Source: Amycolatopsis solani (GTDB taxonomy: Bacteria > Actinomycetota > Actinomycetes > Mycobacteriales > Pseudonocardiaceae). From it: a DNA stretch of 64,000 nt. Numbering within the stretch: position 1 is the first letter of the stretch; every line of letters starts with the position of its first letter. The stretch spans positions 1,550,001 to 1,614,000 of the forward strand of contig NZ_JAWQJT010000001.1 in the NCBI RefSeq assembly GCF_033441515.1, written 5' to 3'. Under the pieces are notes generated by a model. It had not been told where the DNA came from. It did not search any database and saw nothing but the letters and a program-made list of their open reading frames with translations. The position numbers and the translations under genes were made by a program. Positions 51,700-61,970 of the stretch are shown in pieces.

Positions 51700-53226
51700 G
51701 TGGTTTCCGACCCGCAAGTCGTGTCCGACCAGCCCGACCCGGAACCCCGTGAGGAGTGTGGCGTCTTCGGCGTCTGGGCTCCCGGGGAAGAAGTCGCGAA
51801 GCTGACCTACTACGGCCTCTACGCCCTGCAGCACCGCGGGCAGGAGGCCGCCGGCATCTCCGTCTCCGACGGCTCGCAGATCGTGGTCTTCAAGGACCTC
51901 GGCCTGGTCAGCCAGGTGTTCGACGAGCAGATCCTGCAGTCGCTGCAGGGGCACATCGCCGTCGGGCACTGCCGGTACTCGACCACCGGCGCGACCATTT
52001 GGGAGAACGCCCAGCCGATCTTCCGCACCACGGCGACCGGCAGCGGCCTCTCCTTCGCGCACAACGGCAACCTCGTCAACACGGCGGAGCTGCGCGAGCG
52101 CACCATCGAAGCCGGGCTCAAGCCGCACGCGGGCTTGACCGGCTCGTCCAGCGACTCGGACCTGGTCTGCGGCCTGCTCGCGGCCAACGCCGCCGACAAG
52201 GGCATCGAAGCCGCCGCGATGGAGCTGCTGCCCACCCTCAAGGGCGCCTTCTGCCTGGTCTTCGCCGACGAGAACACGCTGTACGCGGCCCGTGACCCGC
52301 ACGGCGTGCACCCGCTGGTGCTCGGCCGGCTCGAGCGCGGCTGGGTCGTCTCCAGTGAGACCGCGGGCCTCGACATCGTCGGCGCGTCCTTCGTCCGCGA
52401 GGTCGAGCCCGGCGAGCTCATCGCGATCGACGCCGAGGGCCTGCGTTCCTCCCGCTTCGCCGGCCCGGACCCCAAGGGCTGCGTCTTCGAGTACGTCTAC
52501 CTCGCCCGCCCCGACACGACCATCGCCGGCCGCGGGGTGCACGCCACCCGCGTCGAAATCGGCCGGCGGCTCGCCACCGAGGAGCCGGTCGAAGCCGACC
52601 TCGTGATGCCGGTGCCGGAGTCGGGCACGCCGGCCGCGATCGGCTACGCGCAGGGCTCGGGCATCCCCTACGGCACCGGCCTGGTGAAGAACGCCTACGT
52701 CGGGCGCACGTTCATCCAGCCGTCGCAGACCATCCGCCAGCTCGGCATCCGCCTCAAGCTGAACCCGCTGCGCGACGTCATCCGCGGCAAGCGCCTGGTC
52801 GTGGTGGACGACTCGATCGTCCGCGGCAACACCCAGCGCGCGCTCGTCCGCATGCTGCGGGAGGCCGGCGCGCTCGAGGTGCACGTCCGGATCGCGTCGC
52901 CGCCCGTGCGGTGGCCGTGCTTCTACGGCATCGACTTCGCGTCGCGGGCCGAGCTGGTGGCGAACGGCGTCGACCTCGACGGCATCCGGCGTTCGATCGG
53001 GGCCGACTCCCTGGGTTACATTTCCCTGGACGGCCTGGTCGCGGCCACGGAGCAGCCGAAGTCGCGGCTGTGCACGGCGTGCTTCTCCGGCGAGTACCCG
53101 ATCCCGCTCCCGGAGGACGCGCTGATCGGGAAGCACCTGCTCGAAAGCCTCGACTCGGTCAATGGCGCGGCGACCCCGGTCAGCCCCGCCGGGTACGGTG
53201 CCGAAGACGCCGTCCGGCGTCCGTGA
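51700..53226 (+). CDS. purF: Amidophosphoribosyltransferase
   Basis: A 508-residue first enzyme of purine synthesis, making phosphoribosylamine from PRPP and glutamine. Cys20 in EECGVFGVW would become the N-terminal nucleophile after propeptide removal. The Ntn domain has LQHRGQEAAGI and FAHNGNLVN. The PRPP loop is VVVDDSIVRGNT, and LCTACFSGEYP near the end carries Fe-S-type cysteines, as in the B. subtilis form. purM follows after 25 nt. Confidence 0.96.
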   Translation: MVSDPQVVSDQPDPEPREECGVFGVWAPGEEVAKLTYYGLYALQHRGQEAAGISVSDGSQIVVFKDLGLVSQVFDEQILQSLQGHIAVGHCRYSTTGATIWENAQPIFRTTATGSGLSFAHNGNLVNTAELRERTIEAGLKPHAGLTGSSSDSDLVCGLLAANAADKGIEAAAMELLPTLKGAFCLVFADENTLYAARDPHGVHPLVLGRLERGWVVSSETAGLDIVGASFVREVEPGELIAIDAEGLRSSRFAGPDPKGCVFEYVYLARPDTTIAGRGVHATRVEIGRRLATEEPVEADLVMPVPESGTPAAIGYAQGSGIPYGTGLVKNAYVGRTFIQPSQTIRQLGIRLKLNPLRDVIRGKRLVVVDDSIVRGNTQRALVRMLREAGALEVHVRIASPPVRWPCFYGIDFASRAELVANGVDLDGIRRSIGADSLGYISLDGLVAATEQPKSRLCTACFSGEYPIPLPEDALIGKHLLESLDSVNGAATPVSPAGYGAEDAVRRP

Positions 53227-53251
53227 CAGTCCAGTAGGGAGTCCTTCCACC

Positions 53252-54322
<1,071 letters not shown>

Positions 54323-54324
54323 CC

Positions 54325-54756
54325 GTGGCCACCGGGGACGTCGTCGTCGGCTCCCGCTTCGTCGTCCCCGAGGCCGAGCTCAGCGAACGCTTCTCCCGGT
54401 CGTCCGGCCCCGGCGGTCAGGGCGTCAACACCACGGACTCGCGCGTCGAGCTGTCGTTCGACGTCGCCGCGTCGCCGTCGATCCCGGAGCACCTGCGCGA
54501 CCGCGTGCTGGCCGCGCTCGAGCCTCGGCTGGTCGACGGCGTCCTGACCATCGCGGCCAGCGAGCACCGGTCGCAGCTGCAGAACCGCGAAGCGGCGCGG
54601 GGGCGGTTGGCGAACCTGCTGCTCGACGCGTCGGCACCGCCGCCCGCCACGCGGCGCCCCACGAAGCCGTCCCGCGGTTCGAAGGAGCGCCGCCTGGCGT
54701 CGAAGAAGCGCCGGAGCGACGTGAAGAGAGGCCGCTCCGGCCGCTTCGACGACTAA
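54325..54756 (+). CDS. arfB: ArfB-like peptidyl-tRNA hydrolase (GGQ protein)
   Basis: 143 residues from GTG 54325. The release-factor motif is SGPGGQGVNTTDSRVEL, and the C-terminal tail is very basic (SRGSKERRLASKKRRSDVKRGRSGRF), as needed to enter an empty mRNA channel. Such proteins rescue stalled ribosomes by hydrolysing peptidyl-tRNA without a stop codon. It starts 2 nt after purM, so it is probably expressed with purF-purM. Confidence 0.88.
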   Translation: MATGDVVVGSRFVVPEAELSERFSRSSGPGGQGVNTTDSRVELSFDVAASPSIPEHLRDRVLAALEPRLVDGVLTIAASEHRSQLQNREAARGRLANLLLDASAPPPATRRPTKPSRGSKERRLASKKRRSDVKRGRSGRFDD

Positions 54757-54807
54757 CTGTGCTGATTGGTTGCCGATCCGGCCACAGCCACGGCCACAGC
54801 TTCGTGA

Positions 54808-55599
54808 CTACGGTCGCGTGCCGCCTGGCGTCGGCCTGCTTTTGGCCGGCTCGGCAACGGCGCTCAGGTGCACGCACTCCCCGGCCGGCCGGTAGCCGAC
54901 CCGGGCGTAGACGTTCCCGATCCCCAGGTCACCGGGGGTGAGGAACGCCGTGTGCGCGCCGGCCTCGTGGACGTCGCGGGTGAGCCGCGCGGTGAGCGCC
55001 GCGGCGATCCCGCGCCCGCGGTACGGCTCGAGCACCGCGATGCCCGCGATCTCGGTGGTGCCGTCGACGACTTCGAGCGCGAGCCCGCCGCCGACGACCA
55101 CGCCGTCGTCCTCCGCGAGGAGGTGCCGGACGCCGGCCTCGACGCCCGACTTCAGCTTCTCGACCTCGTCGTCGCCGATCTCCGCGGGTTCGCCGAACGC
55201 CGTGTTCTGCGCCGATCGCAGGCGCCGGAAGTCGTCATCGGACTCCGGTGCGCGCAGCCGGATCCCCGCCGGCACCGGCCGATCGAGCCGGTCGGCGGGG
55301 CCGCAGGTCATCAGCGGCACCCGCCGTTCGAGCGCGTACCCCGCCTCGACCAGCAGGTTCTCCAGGTCGGGGGCGACGTCGGTGAAGTACTCCAGCCGCG
55401 GGAGCAGGTCCCGCCGCCGGAACGCCGCGGTGAGCGCGTCGATCTCGGCCGCGACCGGCTTGGCGCCGTCGTCCGGGATCGCGTAGTTGAGCATCGGGTG
55501 CGCCGTGCCCGGCGAGTAGGTCGCGAGGAACGGGCCGACCTGCTCGGTTTCCCGGCCGCGTGGCGCGGTGGTGCGGACATACGTCTGGATGGCGGACAT
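54808..55599 (-). CDS. GNAT-family N-acetyltransferase
   Basis: 263 residues from the ATG with GAAAGG upstream. The N-terminal half (about 1-120) is a degenerate acetyltransferase-like part. The C-terminal GNAT domain holds the acetyl-CoA loop VLEPYRGRGIAAALTARL (motif A, about 200) and VGYRPAGECVHLSA. The substrate is unknown. The gene faces the ArfB-like gene tail to tail. Confidence 0.85.
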   Translation of the reverse strand: MSAIQTYVRTTAPRGRETEQVGPFLATYSPGTAHPMLNYAIPDDGAKPVAAEIDALTAAFRRRDLLPRLEYFTDVAPDLENLLVEAGYALERRVPLMTCGPADRLDRPVPAGIRLRAPESDDDFRRLRSAQNTAFGEPAEIGDDEVEKLKSGVEAGVRHLLAEDDGVVVGGGLALEVVDGTTEIAGIAVLEPYRGRGIAAALTARLTRDVHEAGAHTAFLTPGDLGIGNVYARVGYRPAGECVHLSAVAEPAKSRPTPGGTRP

Positions 55600-55772
55600 T
55601 CGAGCCTTTCGAAAGCACGTCAAGGAACCGCAGCCGCTTCACCGGCTTGCGGGCGAATCGCTGGGCGTCGGGCCTAGCGGGGGCCGACGCCGGAAGCGGC
55701 GCCAGGCATAGGCGGTCATTCCTTGACTCGAAGGGGCTCTTCGCGCTCAGTTTCGCACGAGCCGCAACCGGA

Positions 55773-56429
55773 TTACTGGCGCTTCGGGTGCGCGATGGCG
55801 GCGTAGCGCGCGTCCCACACCGAACGCGGCACGCGCATCGTGAGCGTCGGCGACTCGCAGATCCGCCGCCGTTGCGCCGGGATCGCCACCGGCACCGGTG
55901 GTGGCGGGTCCAGCGCGCGCCAGCCGCGGCGGCTCAGCGCCGCGCCGAGCGTCGCGCCCGCGGTGTTCAGCAGGACGTCGTCGGTCGAGGTGACCCGGCC
56001 GGAGTGGATCAGATATTGCGTACCTTCCACCAGTAGGGAGGCGAGCAGCGCGGCCAGCGCGACGCGCGAAAGTGTGCGAAGCCGGCGCACCCGAAGCGGC
56101 AGCAGGGCACCGAGCGGGCAGAGCAGCAGGACGTTGCCGATCACTTGCCAGAGTGAACCGTCGTCGGCGAACGCCGCGGTGATGTCAGCGCCGGGAACGA
56201 GGTCGAGAGTGCTCTCGGAAGAGTCGCCGACCGGCAGGATGACCAGGCAAAACACCAGAAAGGCAACGAGCAGGGCGGCGCAGTCGACGCCGGCTGTCGC
56301 GGTCGCGAAGCGGGCCGGGAGTCTTCGGCGGCGCCGGGCCGCGAGCAGCGGCCAGCCGAGCAGCGCGTACGGCAGCGCGATCGCGGAAATCGGAATCATC
56401 CCCCAGAAGGCGCGAAGCAGGGCTTCCAT
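55773..56429 (-). CDS. VanZ-like membrane protein
   Basis: 218 residues from the ATG at 56429, with GAGAGGAGG right before it. Four or five transmembrane helices lie between about 5 and 165. The VanZ-type pattern is visible in VIGNVLLLCPLGALLP, LLASLLVEGTQYL and STDDVLLNTAGATLGA. VanZ-like proteins affect glycopeptide or lipid-linked sugar handling in a few species. Here it is a stand-alone gene, with a C-terminal basic tail rich in Pro. Confidence 0.8.
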   Translation of the reverse strand: MEALLRAFWGMIPISAIALPYALLGWPLLAARRRRRLPARFATATAGVDCAALLVAFLVFCLVILPVGDSSESTLDLVPGADITAAFADDGSLWQVIGNVLLLCPLGALLPLRVRRLRTLSRVALAALLASLLVEGTQYLIHSGRVTSTDDVLLNTAGATLGAALSRRGWRALDPPPPVPVAIPAQRRRICESPTLTMRVPRSVWDARYAAIAHPKRQ

Positions 56430-56669
56430 GCGCCTCCTCTCTCGGAACCCCTCCACTCGAAATCACCTTCGCATTGCAAGATCGACTCGGCAGTCCGAGC
56501 GAGCCGCACTATTCGGTGATCTTTTCCGGTGGCGGAGTCCGTCCCGCCGTGGTTCGGTCGGGAGGCGCACTGTCCACAGTGGAGATTGTGGACAACCCTG
56601 TGGAAGAAATGGGGGATGGTGGCGGAAACCGTTGTCCCGCAACGGAAACGCGCGGGAGGGGCCTGTGTA

Positions 56670-57575
56670 CTACTCGGCGAGCCGACGGGCCTGGTCGAGC
56701 AGCGTCTGCAGGTGCAGCCCGCGCCGGACGTCGCACGGGTGGGTCGTCGTACCGCTGGCGATCATCGCCGCGAAATCATCCAGAAGCGCGGTGTAGGACT
56801 CCTGTGCCGAGCCCGGTTTGCGCCCGAGCGTCCGGTAGCCGTGCTGGCCCCAGACGGCGACTTCGACGACGGTCGGCTGCACCGGCAGCCGCAACGAGAG
56901 CGTGGCGGTGCTGATCACGCCGTCTTCGTGGGCCAGCATCAGGTGCCAGAGGTCGCCGGGGCTCTGCCGCGCGGCGACGACGCCGGTGATCGGGCCGAGC
57001 GCCGCGTCGAGGAGGTCGAGCGCGTGCGGGCCGATGTCGAACAGCGCGCCGCCGTCGTCTTGGCGCCACTCGGACGCCGCGTACTGGCCACCCAGCAGGG
57101 CGCCGGACAGCCAGCGCGCGCCGCCGCCGGCCCAGCCGCCCGCCTGGGCGAGGTCGGCGAGCCACTCCTGGGTCTGCGCCGAGTACCGCAGGGTCAGCAC
57201 GACGAGCGCGGCGACGTCGGCAGCGGCGACCGCGTCGGCCAGCCGACGTGCGCCGTCGAGATCGGCGGCGATCGGCTTCTCGAGGATCAGGTGTTTCCCG
57301 GCTTCGGCCGCGTGCACGCCCAGCTCGGCCTGGACCGACGGCGGTACGGCGAGCGCGACCGCGTCGACCTGCTCGAACAGCTCCTCGACGCTGCCCGCGG
57401 TGTTCGCGCAGTGCGTCTCCGCAAGCGCTTGCGCCGCCTCCGGCCGCCGGGCCCAGACCGCGGTCAGCGCCGTGCCGGGGTGATCCGCGATGCCGGGCGC
57501 GTGCACCGTCTTCGCCCAGGGCCCGGCGCCGATCAGGCCGACGCGCAGCTGTCCGTCCGCGATGAGCTGTCCCAC
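56670..57575 (-). CDS. Gfo/Idh/MocA-family oxidoreductase
   Basis: 301 residues. An N-terminal Rossmann domain with VGLIGAGPWAKTVHAPGI and the family triad EKPIA (LILEKPIAADLDGARRL) is followed by a C-terminal alpha-beta domain with GGALFDIGPHALDLLDAALG. Such enzymes oxidise or reduce sugars and inositols with NAD(P). The substrate is not evident. It is divergent from the ECF transporter operon. Confidence 0.88.
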   Translation of the reverse strand: MGQLIADGQLRVGLIGAGPWAKTVHAPGIADHPGTALTAVWARRPEAAQALAETHCANTAGSVEELFEQVDAVALAVPPSVQAELGVHAAEAGKHLILEKPIAADLDGARRLADAVAAADVAALVVLTLRYSAQTQEWLADLAQAGGWAGGGARWLSGALLGGQYAASEWRQDDGGALFDIGPHALDLLDAALGPITGVVAARQSPGDLWHLMLAHEDGVISTATLSLRLPVQPTVVEVAVWGQHGYRTLGRKPGSAQESYTALLDDFAAMIASGTTTHPCDVRRGLHLQTLLDQARRLAE

Positions 57576-57652
57576 GGCCCGCAGTCTAGGTGTGGTGCTC
57601 GTCGCGCCGGAACCGCACCTTCGGCGGGGGCCGTCCTGGTTAAAGTGCCTGC

Positions 57653-58273
57653 ATGATCGCCTCCCGTTTCGCCGTCGTTTGCGCTCTCCTGTTCGGCGCC
57701 GCCTTCGTGGGCGCCGCGCCCGCGTCGGCGGCGGGCACGGACGGGGCTTGCCCGGAGGGTGGCGGCGTCACGGTGGTCGTCGACTTCGGCGACCTGGGCC
57801 CGCAGCCGGTGATCCGCTGCGCGCCCGGCACGCCGGCGAACGGCATCGCGGCCCTGCAGGACGCCGGCATCGAGGTCGCCGGCTCGCAGAAGTACGGCCT
57901 GGCGGTGGCCTGCCGGATCGCGGGTCAGCCGGGGCCCGACGTCGAGTCGTGCGCGGGGATGCCGTCGGCGACGGCGTACTGGAGCTACTGGCACGCCTCC
58001 GCGGGCGGCACCTGGACGTCGAGCCAGGAAGGCGCGCAGACCGCGAAGCCGGTGGCCGGCGGGTTCGAAGGCTGGGCGTTCGCGCGGCCGAAGACGGCCG
58101 ACGACCTGCCGTCGCCGCCGAAGGTGGCCCCGGTGCGGCAAGCCGCGACGGCGGCTCCGGCGCCCGCCGAACCGGGCAGTTCGTTCCCGTGGGGCCTGGT
58201 GATCGGCGCGGTCGTGATCGTGGTGGTCGGCGGCGCCGCGATCGTCGTGGCGCGTCGCCGGCGTGCGCAGTAG
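57653..58273 (+). CDS. Surface-anchored DUF4430-like (transcobalamin beta-domain type) protein
   Basis: 206 residues: a signal peptide (about 1-27, cut after ASA), an extracellular domain of about 120 residues, a Pro/Ala linker and a C-terminal anchor helix (about 180-200) followed by RRRRAQ. The domain reads GVTVVVDFGDLG, GIAALQDAGIEVAG, YWSYWHASAGGTW and FEGWAF, close to DUF4430, the beta domain of cobalamin carriers. It overlaps the ECF T gene by 11 nt, so a role in capturing the vitamin is the best guess. The ligand is not proven. There is no LPxTG sortase site. Confidence 0.65.
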   Translation: MIASRFAVVCALLFGAAFVGAAPASAAGTDGACPEGGGVTVVVDFGDLGPQPVIRCAPGTPANGIAALQDAGIEVAGSQKYGLAVACRIAGQPGPDVESCAGMPSATAYWSYWHASAGGTWTSSQEGAQTAKPVAGGFEGWAFARPKTADDLPSPPKVAPVRQAATAAPAPAEPGSSFPWGLVIGAVVIVVVGGAAIVVARRRRAQ

Positions 58274-59333
58274 GACGCTGCACCCCGGCGCCTGGTGGGC
58301 GTGGGCGCTCGCGCTGGCCGTCGCCGCCAGCCGCACGACGAACCCGCTGCTGCTCGGCCTGATCATCGCCGTCGCCGGTTTCGTCGTCGCGAACCGGCGG
58401 AGTGACGCGCCCTGGGCGCTGGCGTTCCGGCTGTACGCCTACGTCGGTGCGGTGATCGTCGCCTCGCGCGTGGTCTTCCGGATCCTGGTCGGCGGCGAAG
58501 ACGGCGGGCACGTGCTGTTCTCGCTGCCGCGGATCCCGCTCGCCGCTGGGCTGTCCCTGCTCGGGCCGACGTCGGCGGAGGAGCTGCTCGGCGGCTTCTA
58601 CGACGGCCTCCGGCTGGCCACGATGGTGGTCTGCGTCGGCGCGGCGAACGCGCTGGCGAACCCGAAACGCCTGCTCAAGGCAGTGCCGGGGGCGTTGTAC
58701 GAAGTCGGTACGGCGGTGACGGTGGCGCTGACGGTCGCGCCCCAGCTCGTCGAGAGCGTGCAACGCGTCCGGCGGGCGCGGCGGCTGCGCGCGGGGCGGA
58801 CTCGCGGGATACGGGCGGTCAAGGGCATCGTGGTGCCGGTGCTGGAGGACGCGATGGACCGGTCGCTGCGGCTGGCGGCCGCGATGGACTCCCGGGGCTA
58901 CGGGCGCCGGGCGTACCTGAGTGCCGGGCTGCGGGTGCTGATCGCCGCCTGCGTGCTGGCCGGGCTGGTCGGGGTGTGCGTCGGCGTCTACGGCGTGCTC
59001 GACGGGACGTCGTCGTGGCTCGGCGTGCCGCTGCTCGCGGCCGGGCTGGCGGTGGCGGTCGTCGGGTTCGTCCTCGGCGGCCGGCGCGTGCGGCGGACGG
59101 CGTACCGGCCGGACCCGTGGGGCTGGCCGGAGACGCTGGTCGTCGCGGCCGGGGTCGGGGCGTGCGCGCTGCTGTTCGTCACCGCGCGGGTCGACCCGGG
59201 TCGCTTGTTCCCCTCGCTGAGTCCGTTGCGCTGGCCGGAGGTTTCCTGGGTGCACGCGTTGTCCGTGCTGGTCGCGGTGCTGCCGGCGTTCGTCGCGCCC
59301 CCGCCGCCGTCGTTGTCGGAGGTCGTCCGGTGA
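58263..59333 (+). CDS. ecfT: ECF transporter T component (EcfT)
   Basis: A 356-residue membrane protein with about eight hydrophobic segments. The family signature, usually A-x-RGY, appears as AAAMDSRGYGRR, and LRAGRTRGIRAVKGIVVPVLEDA holds the coupling-helix Arg. It links two ATPases to a vitamin-binding S protein. It starts within the previous gene, and its stop overlaps the ATPase GTG (GTGA). Confidence 0.87.
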   Translation: MRSRTLHPGAWWAWALALAVAASRTTNPLLLGLIIAVAGFVVANRRSDAPWALAFRLYAYVGAVIVASRVVFRILVGGEDGGHVLFSLPRIPLAAGLSLLGPTSAEELLGGFYDGLRLATMVVCVGAANALANPKRLLKAVPGALYEVGTAVTVALTVAPQLVESVQRVRRARRLRAGRTRGIRAVKGIVVPVLEDAMDRSLRLAAAMDSRGYGRRAYLSAGLRVLIAACVLAGLVGVCVGVYGVLDGTSSWLGVPLLAAGLAVAVVGFVLGGRRVRRTAYRPDPWGWPETLVVAAGVGACALLFVTARVDPGRLFPSLSPLRWPEVSWVHALSVLVAVLPAFVAPPPPSLSEVVR

Positions 59334-60928
59334 TCGAGTTCTCGCGGGTCACGGTGACCTACCCGGACGCTTCGCGGCCGGTGCTTTCGGACGTGTCGCT
59401 GGTGGTCGAGGAAGGCGAGTTGTGCCTGGTCGCGGGCCCGACCGGCGCCGGCAAGTCGACGTTGCTCGGCGCGCTGAACGGGCTCGTCCCGCACTTCACC
59501 GGCGGCCGCCTGGCGGGACGGGTGGTCGTGGCCGGGCTGGACACATCGGCCCATCCGCCGCGTGAGCTGGCTTCGGTCGTCGGCGTCGTCGGGCAGGACC
59601 CGCTGGCGGGGTTCGTGACGGACACCGTCGAGGAGGAGCTCGCGTACGCGATGGAGCAGCTGGCGGTGCCGCCGGACGTCATGCGCAAGCGCGTCGAGGA
59701 AACCCTGGACCTGCTGGGCATCGCGGAACTGCGCAACCGTCCACTCCGGACCCTCTCCGGCGGCCAGCAGCAGCGCGTCGCGATCGGCTCGGTGCTGACG
59801 GCGCACCCGTCTGTGCTGGTGCTCGACGAACCGACGTCCGCACTGGACCCGACCGCGGCGGAGGACGTCCTCGCGGCGATCACCCGGCTGGTGCACGACC
59901 TGGGGACGACGGTGGTCGTCGCCGAGCACCGGATGGAGCGGGTGGCGCAGTACGCGGACCGCCTGCTGTACCTGCCGGGCGACGGTTCGGTCCGATCCGG
60001 ACCGCCCGCGGAGATCCTGGCGACGTCGGACATCGCACCCCCGATCGCCGAGCTGGGCCGCCTCGCGGGCTGGTCCCCCCTGCCCCTGTCGGTCCGCGAC
60101 GCGCGACGTCTCGCCGGCCCGCTGCGGACTCGGCTTCAGAAATTGTCGGTGGTGGGTCGTAGCCTTTCGGTGACCGGTCGAGCACTGGACGTGAGAGGGG
60201 TGGTGGTCCGCTACGGAGATGTCTCGGCGGTGCGCGGGGTGGACCTGCGTGCCGGGCCGGGGGAAGTGATCGCGCTGATGGGACGCAACGGCTCCGGCAA
60301 GTCGTCGCTTCTCTGGGCGGTGCAGGGCAGCGGCCCGAGGTCGGCGGGGAAGGTCGACGTCGGAGGCGCGGACCCGGCGTCGCTCAAGCCACGAGCGGCC
60401 CGTCAGCGCGTGGGGCTGGTCCCGCAGACACCGGCGGACCTGCTGTACCTGGATTCGGTGGCCGCCGAGTGCGCACAGGCGGACACGGAGTCGCAGGTAG
60501 CGGCGGGAACGACGCGTGAGCTGCTGGACCGCCTGTCCCCGGGAGTAGCCGGTGAAGCGCACCCCGGCGACCTCTCGGAGGGACAGCGCCTGGCCTTGGT
60601 GCTGGCGGTCCAGCTGGCCGCCGCCCCGCCGGTCGTCCTGCTGGACGAGCCCACCCGCGGCCTGGACTACCACGCGAAAAGGCGCTTCGCCGCGATCCTG
60701 CGAGAGCTGGCCTCGCAGGGCCGCGCGGTGCTCCTGGCCACCCACGACGTCGAGTTCGTGGCGACGGTGGCAACCCGCGTGGTGGTCATGGCCGAGGGCG
60801 AGATCGTCGCGGACGGCCCGACGAAGGAGGTGATCGTCGCCTCCCCGGCGTTCGCGCCTCAGGTGGCGAAGATCCTGGCCCCGGAGCGTTGGTTGACGGT
60901 GGACGAGGTCGCGGAAGCGTTGGCATGA
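59330..60928 (+). CDS. ecfA: ECF transporter fused double ATPase (EcfA-A')
   Basis: 532 residues with two ATPase domains in one chain. Domain 1 (about 1-230): Walker A GPTGAGKST, signature LSGGQQQR, Walker [13 protein letters not shown]. Domain 2 (about 285-520): Walker A GRNGSGKSS, signature LSEGQRLA, Walker B VVLLDEPTRGLD. The fused layout and the link to a T component mark an ECF importer. The second signature is slightly altered (LSEGQ). Confidence 0.92.
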   Translation: MIEFSRVTVTYPDASRPVLSDVSLVVEEGELCLVAGPTGAGKSTLLGALNGLVPHFTGGRLAGRVVVAGLDTSAHPPRELASVVGVVGQDPLAGFVTDTVEEELAYAMEQLAVPPDVMRKRVEETLDLLGIAELRNRPLRTLSGGQQQRVAIGSVLTAHPSVLVLDEPTSALDPTAAEDVLAAITRLVHDLGTTVVVAEHRMERVAQYADRLLYLPGDGSVRSGPPAEILATSDIAPPIAELGRLAGWSPLPLSVRDARRLAGPLRTRLQKLSVVGRSLSVTGRALDVRGVVVRYGDVSAVRGVDLRAGPGEVIALMGRNGSGKSSLLWAVQGSGPRSAGKVDVGGADPASLKPRAARQRVGLVPQTPADLLYLDSVAAECAQADTESQVAAGTTRELLDRLSPGVAGEAHPGDLSEGQRLALVLAVQLAAAPPVVLLDEPTRGLDYHAKRRFAAILRELASQGRAVLLATHDVEFVATVATRVVVMAEGEIVADGPTKEVIVASPAFAPQVAKILAPERWLTVDEVAEALA

Positions 60929-61151
60929 GGACACGGGAGGGTTCGAGGTCGCCGCGCCGGGTTGGCGCAGTGCGCTGCGGCGGGATCACGCCGGTCGTGC
61001 CGGGCTCGCCCGCGCCGCCCGCCGCCCTAGTGCAGGCCCCTGCGCGATTCAGCGCGGCGGGCCACCGAGGTGCGCCCGTCTCAGCGCCACGCTCAGGGCA
61101 AACGCGGCTGGCCGTCGGCGCAGGCTCTTTCCGGTCCCTCGAAGCCGCGCC
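60929..61151. other. Spacer between ECF ATPase and S component
   Basis: 223 nt holding no clear gene. A 76-codon frame begins at an ATGA overlap with the ATPase stop, but its product is low-complexity and Pro/Arg-rich. I looked for a cobalamin riboswitch, B12-box-like sequence and terminator and see none that I can support. Confidence 0.4.
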
Positions 61152-61970
61152 ATGACCGACTTCCTCCCGCCGAAGCCCCGCACCATCCGGCTCACCCCTC
61201 GGCCCGCGCTGGTCCTCACCACCGCGAGCCTCCTCGGGCTGGCCATGTTCTGCTGGCCCCTCTTCGCGAACCCCCGGCCCACCGCGGCCGCCCACACCGC
61301 CGATGCGCCGTTCGTCTTCATGGCGACCCTGCCGGTGCTGATCCTCGTCGTCCTGGCCGAACTGTCCCGCGGCGGCATCGACGCCAAAGCGCTCGCGCTC
61401 CTCGGGGTGCTCTCCGCCGTCAACGCCGGCCTGAGACCCCTCGGCGCCGGGACCGGGGGCATCGAGCTGGTCTTCTTCCTGCTCGTGCTCGCCGGCCGGG
61501 TCTTCGGTCCCGGCTTCGGGTTCGTGCTCGGCTCGACGTCGCTGTTCACGAGCGCGCTGCTCACCGCCGGGGTCGGGCCGTGGCTGCCGTTCCAGATGCT
61601 GGCGTCGTCGCTCATCGGGCTCGGGGCCGGGTTGCTGCCCCGGGCGCGCGGCAAAGCCGAAATCGCGATGCTCGTCGCGTACGGCGTGTTCGCGGCCTAC
61701 TTCTTCGGGCTCCTCATGAGCCTGTGGTCATGGCCGTTCCTCGCCGGGGACAGCACGCAGCTCGGCTTCGTCGCCGGCGCGCCGCTGCTGGAGAACCTCC
61801 ACCGGTTCGCGGTGTACACCGTGCTGACCTCGACCCTCGGCTGGGACACCGGCCGCGCGATCACCAACGCCGTCGCCATCGTCCTTCTAGGGCCGGCCAT
61901 CCTCGCCGTCCTGCGCCGGGCGGCGCGCCGAGCAGCGTTCGGCGCGCCCGTCGCCTTCGATCAGCTGTAG
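61152..61970 (+). CDS. ECF transporter substrate-binding (S) component
   Basis: A 272-residue membrane protein with six to seven helices. Features of S components appear: a charged tail before the first helix, small-residue-rich helices, and GAGTGGIELVFFLLVLAGRVFGPGFGFVLGS, which resembles the CbrT-like, cobalamin-type or pyrimidine-precursor branches. The vitamin is not certain; the DUF4430-like gene argues for cobalamin. Its end overlaps the convergent dehydrogenase gene by 10 nt. Confidence 0.8.
   Translation: MTDFLPPKPRTIRLTPRPALVLTTASLLGLAMFCWPLFANPRPTAAAHTADAPFVFMATLPVLILVVLAELSRGGIDAKALALLGVLSAVNAGLRPLGAGTGGIELVFFLLVLAGRVFGPGFGFVLGSTSLFTSALLTAGVGPWLPFQMLASSLIGLGAGLLPRARGKAEIAMLVAYGVFAAYFFGLLMSLWSWPFLAGDSTQLGFVAGAPLLENLHRFAVYTVLTSTLGWDTGRAITNAVAIVLLGPAILAVLRRAARRAAFGAPVAFDQL

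Noticed and set aside
57576..57652. Cobalamin riboswitch upstream of the ECF cluster
   Set aside because: Only 77 nt are available and no B12-box-like sequence is seen; the same holds for 60929-61151.
60925..61155. A 76-codon frame with an ATGA overlap to the ECF ATPase stop
   Set aside because: The overlap is attractive, but the product is Pro/Arg/Gly low complexity without a recognisable fold, and it overlaps the S component start.
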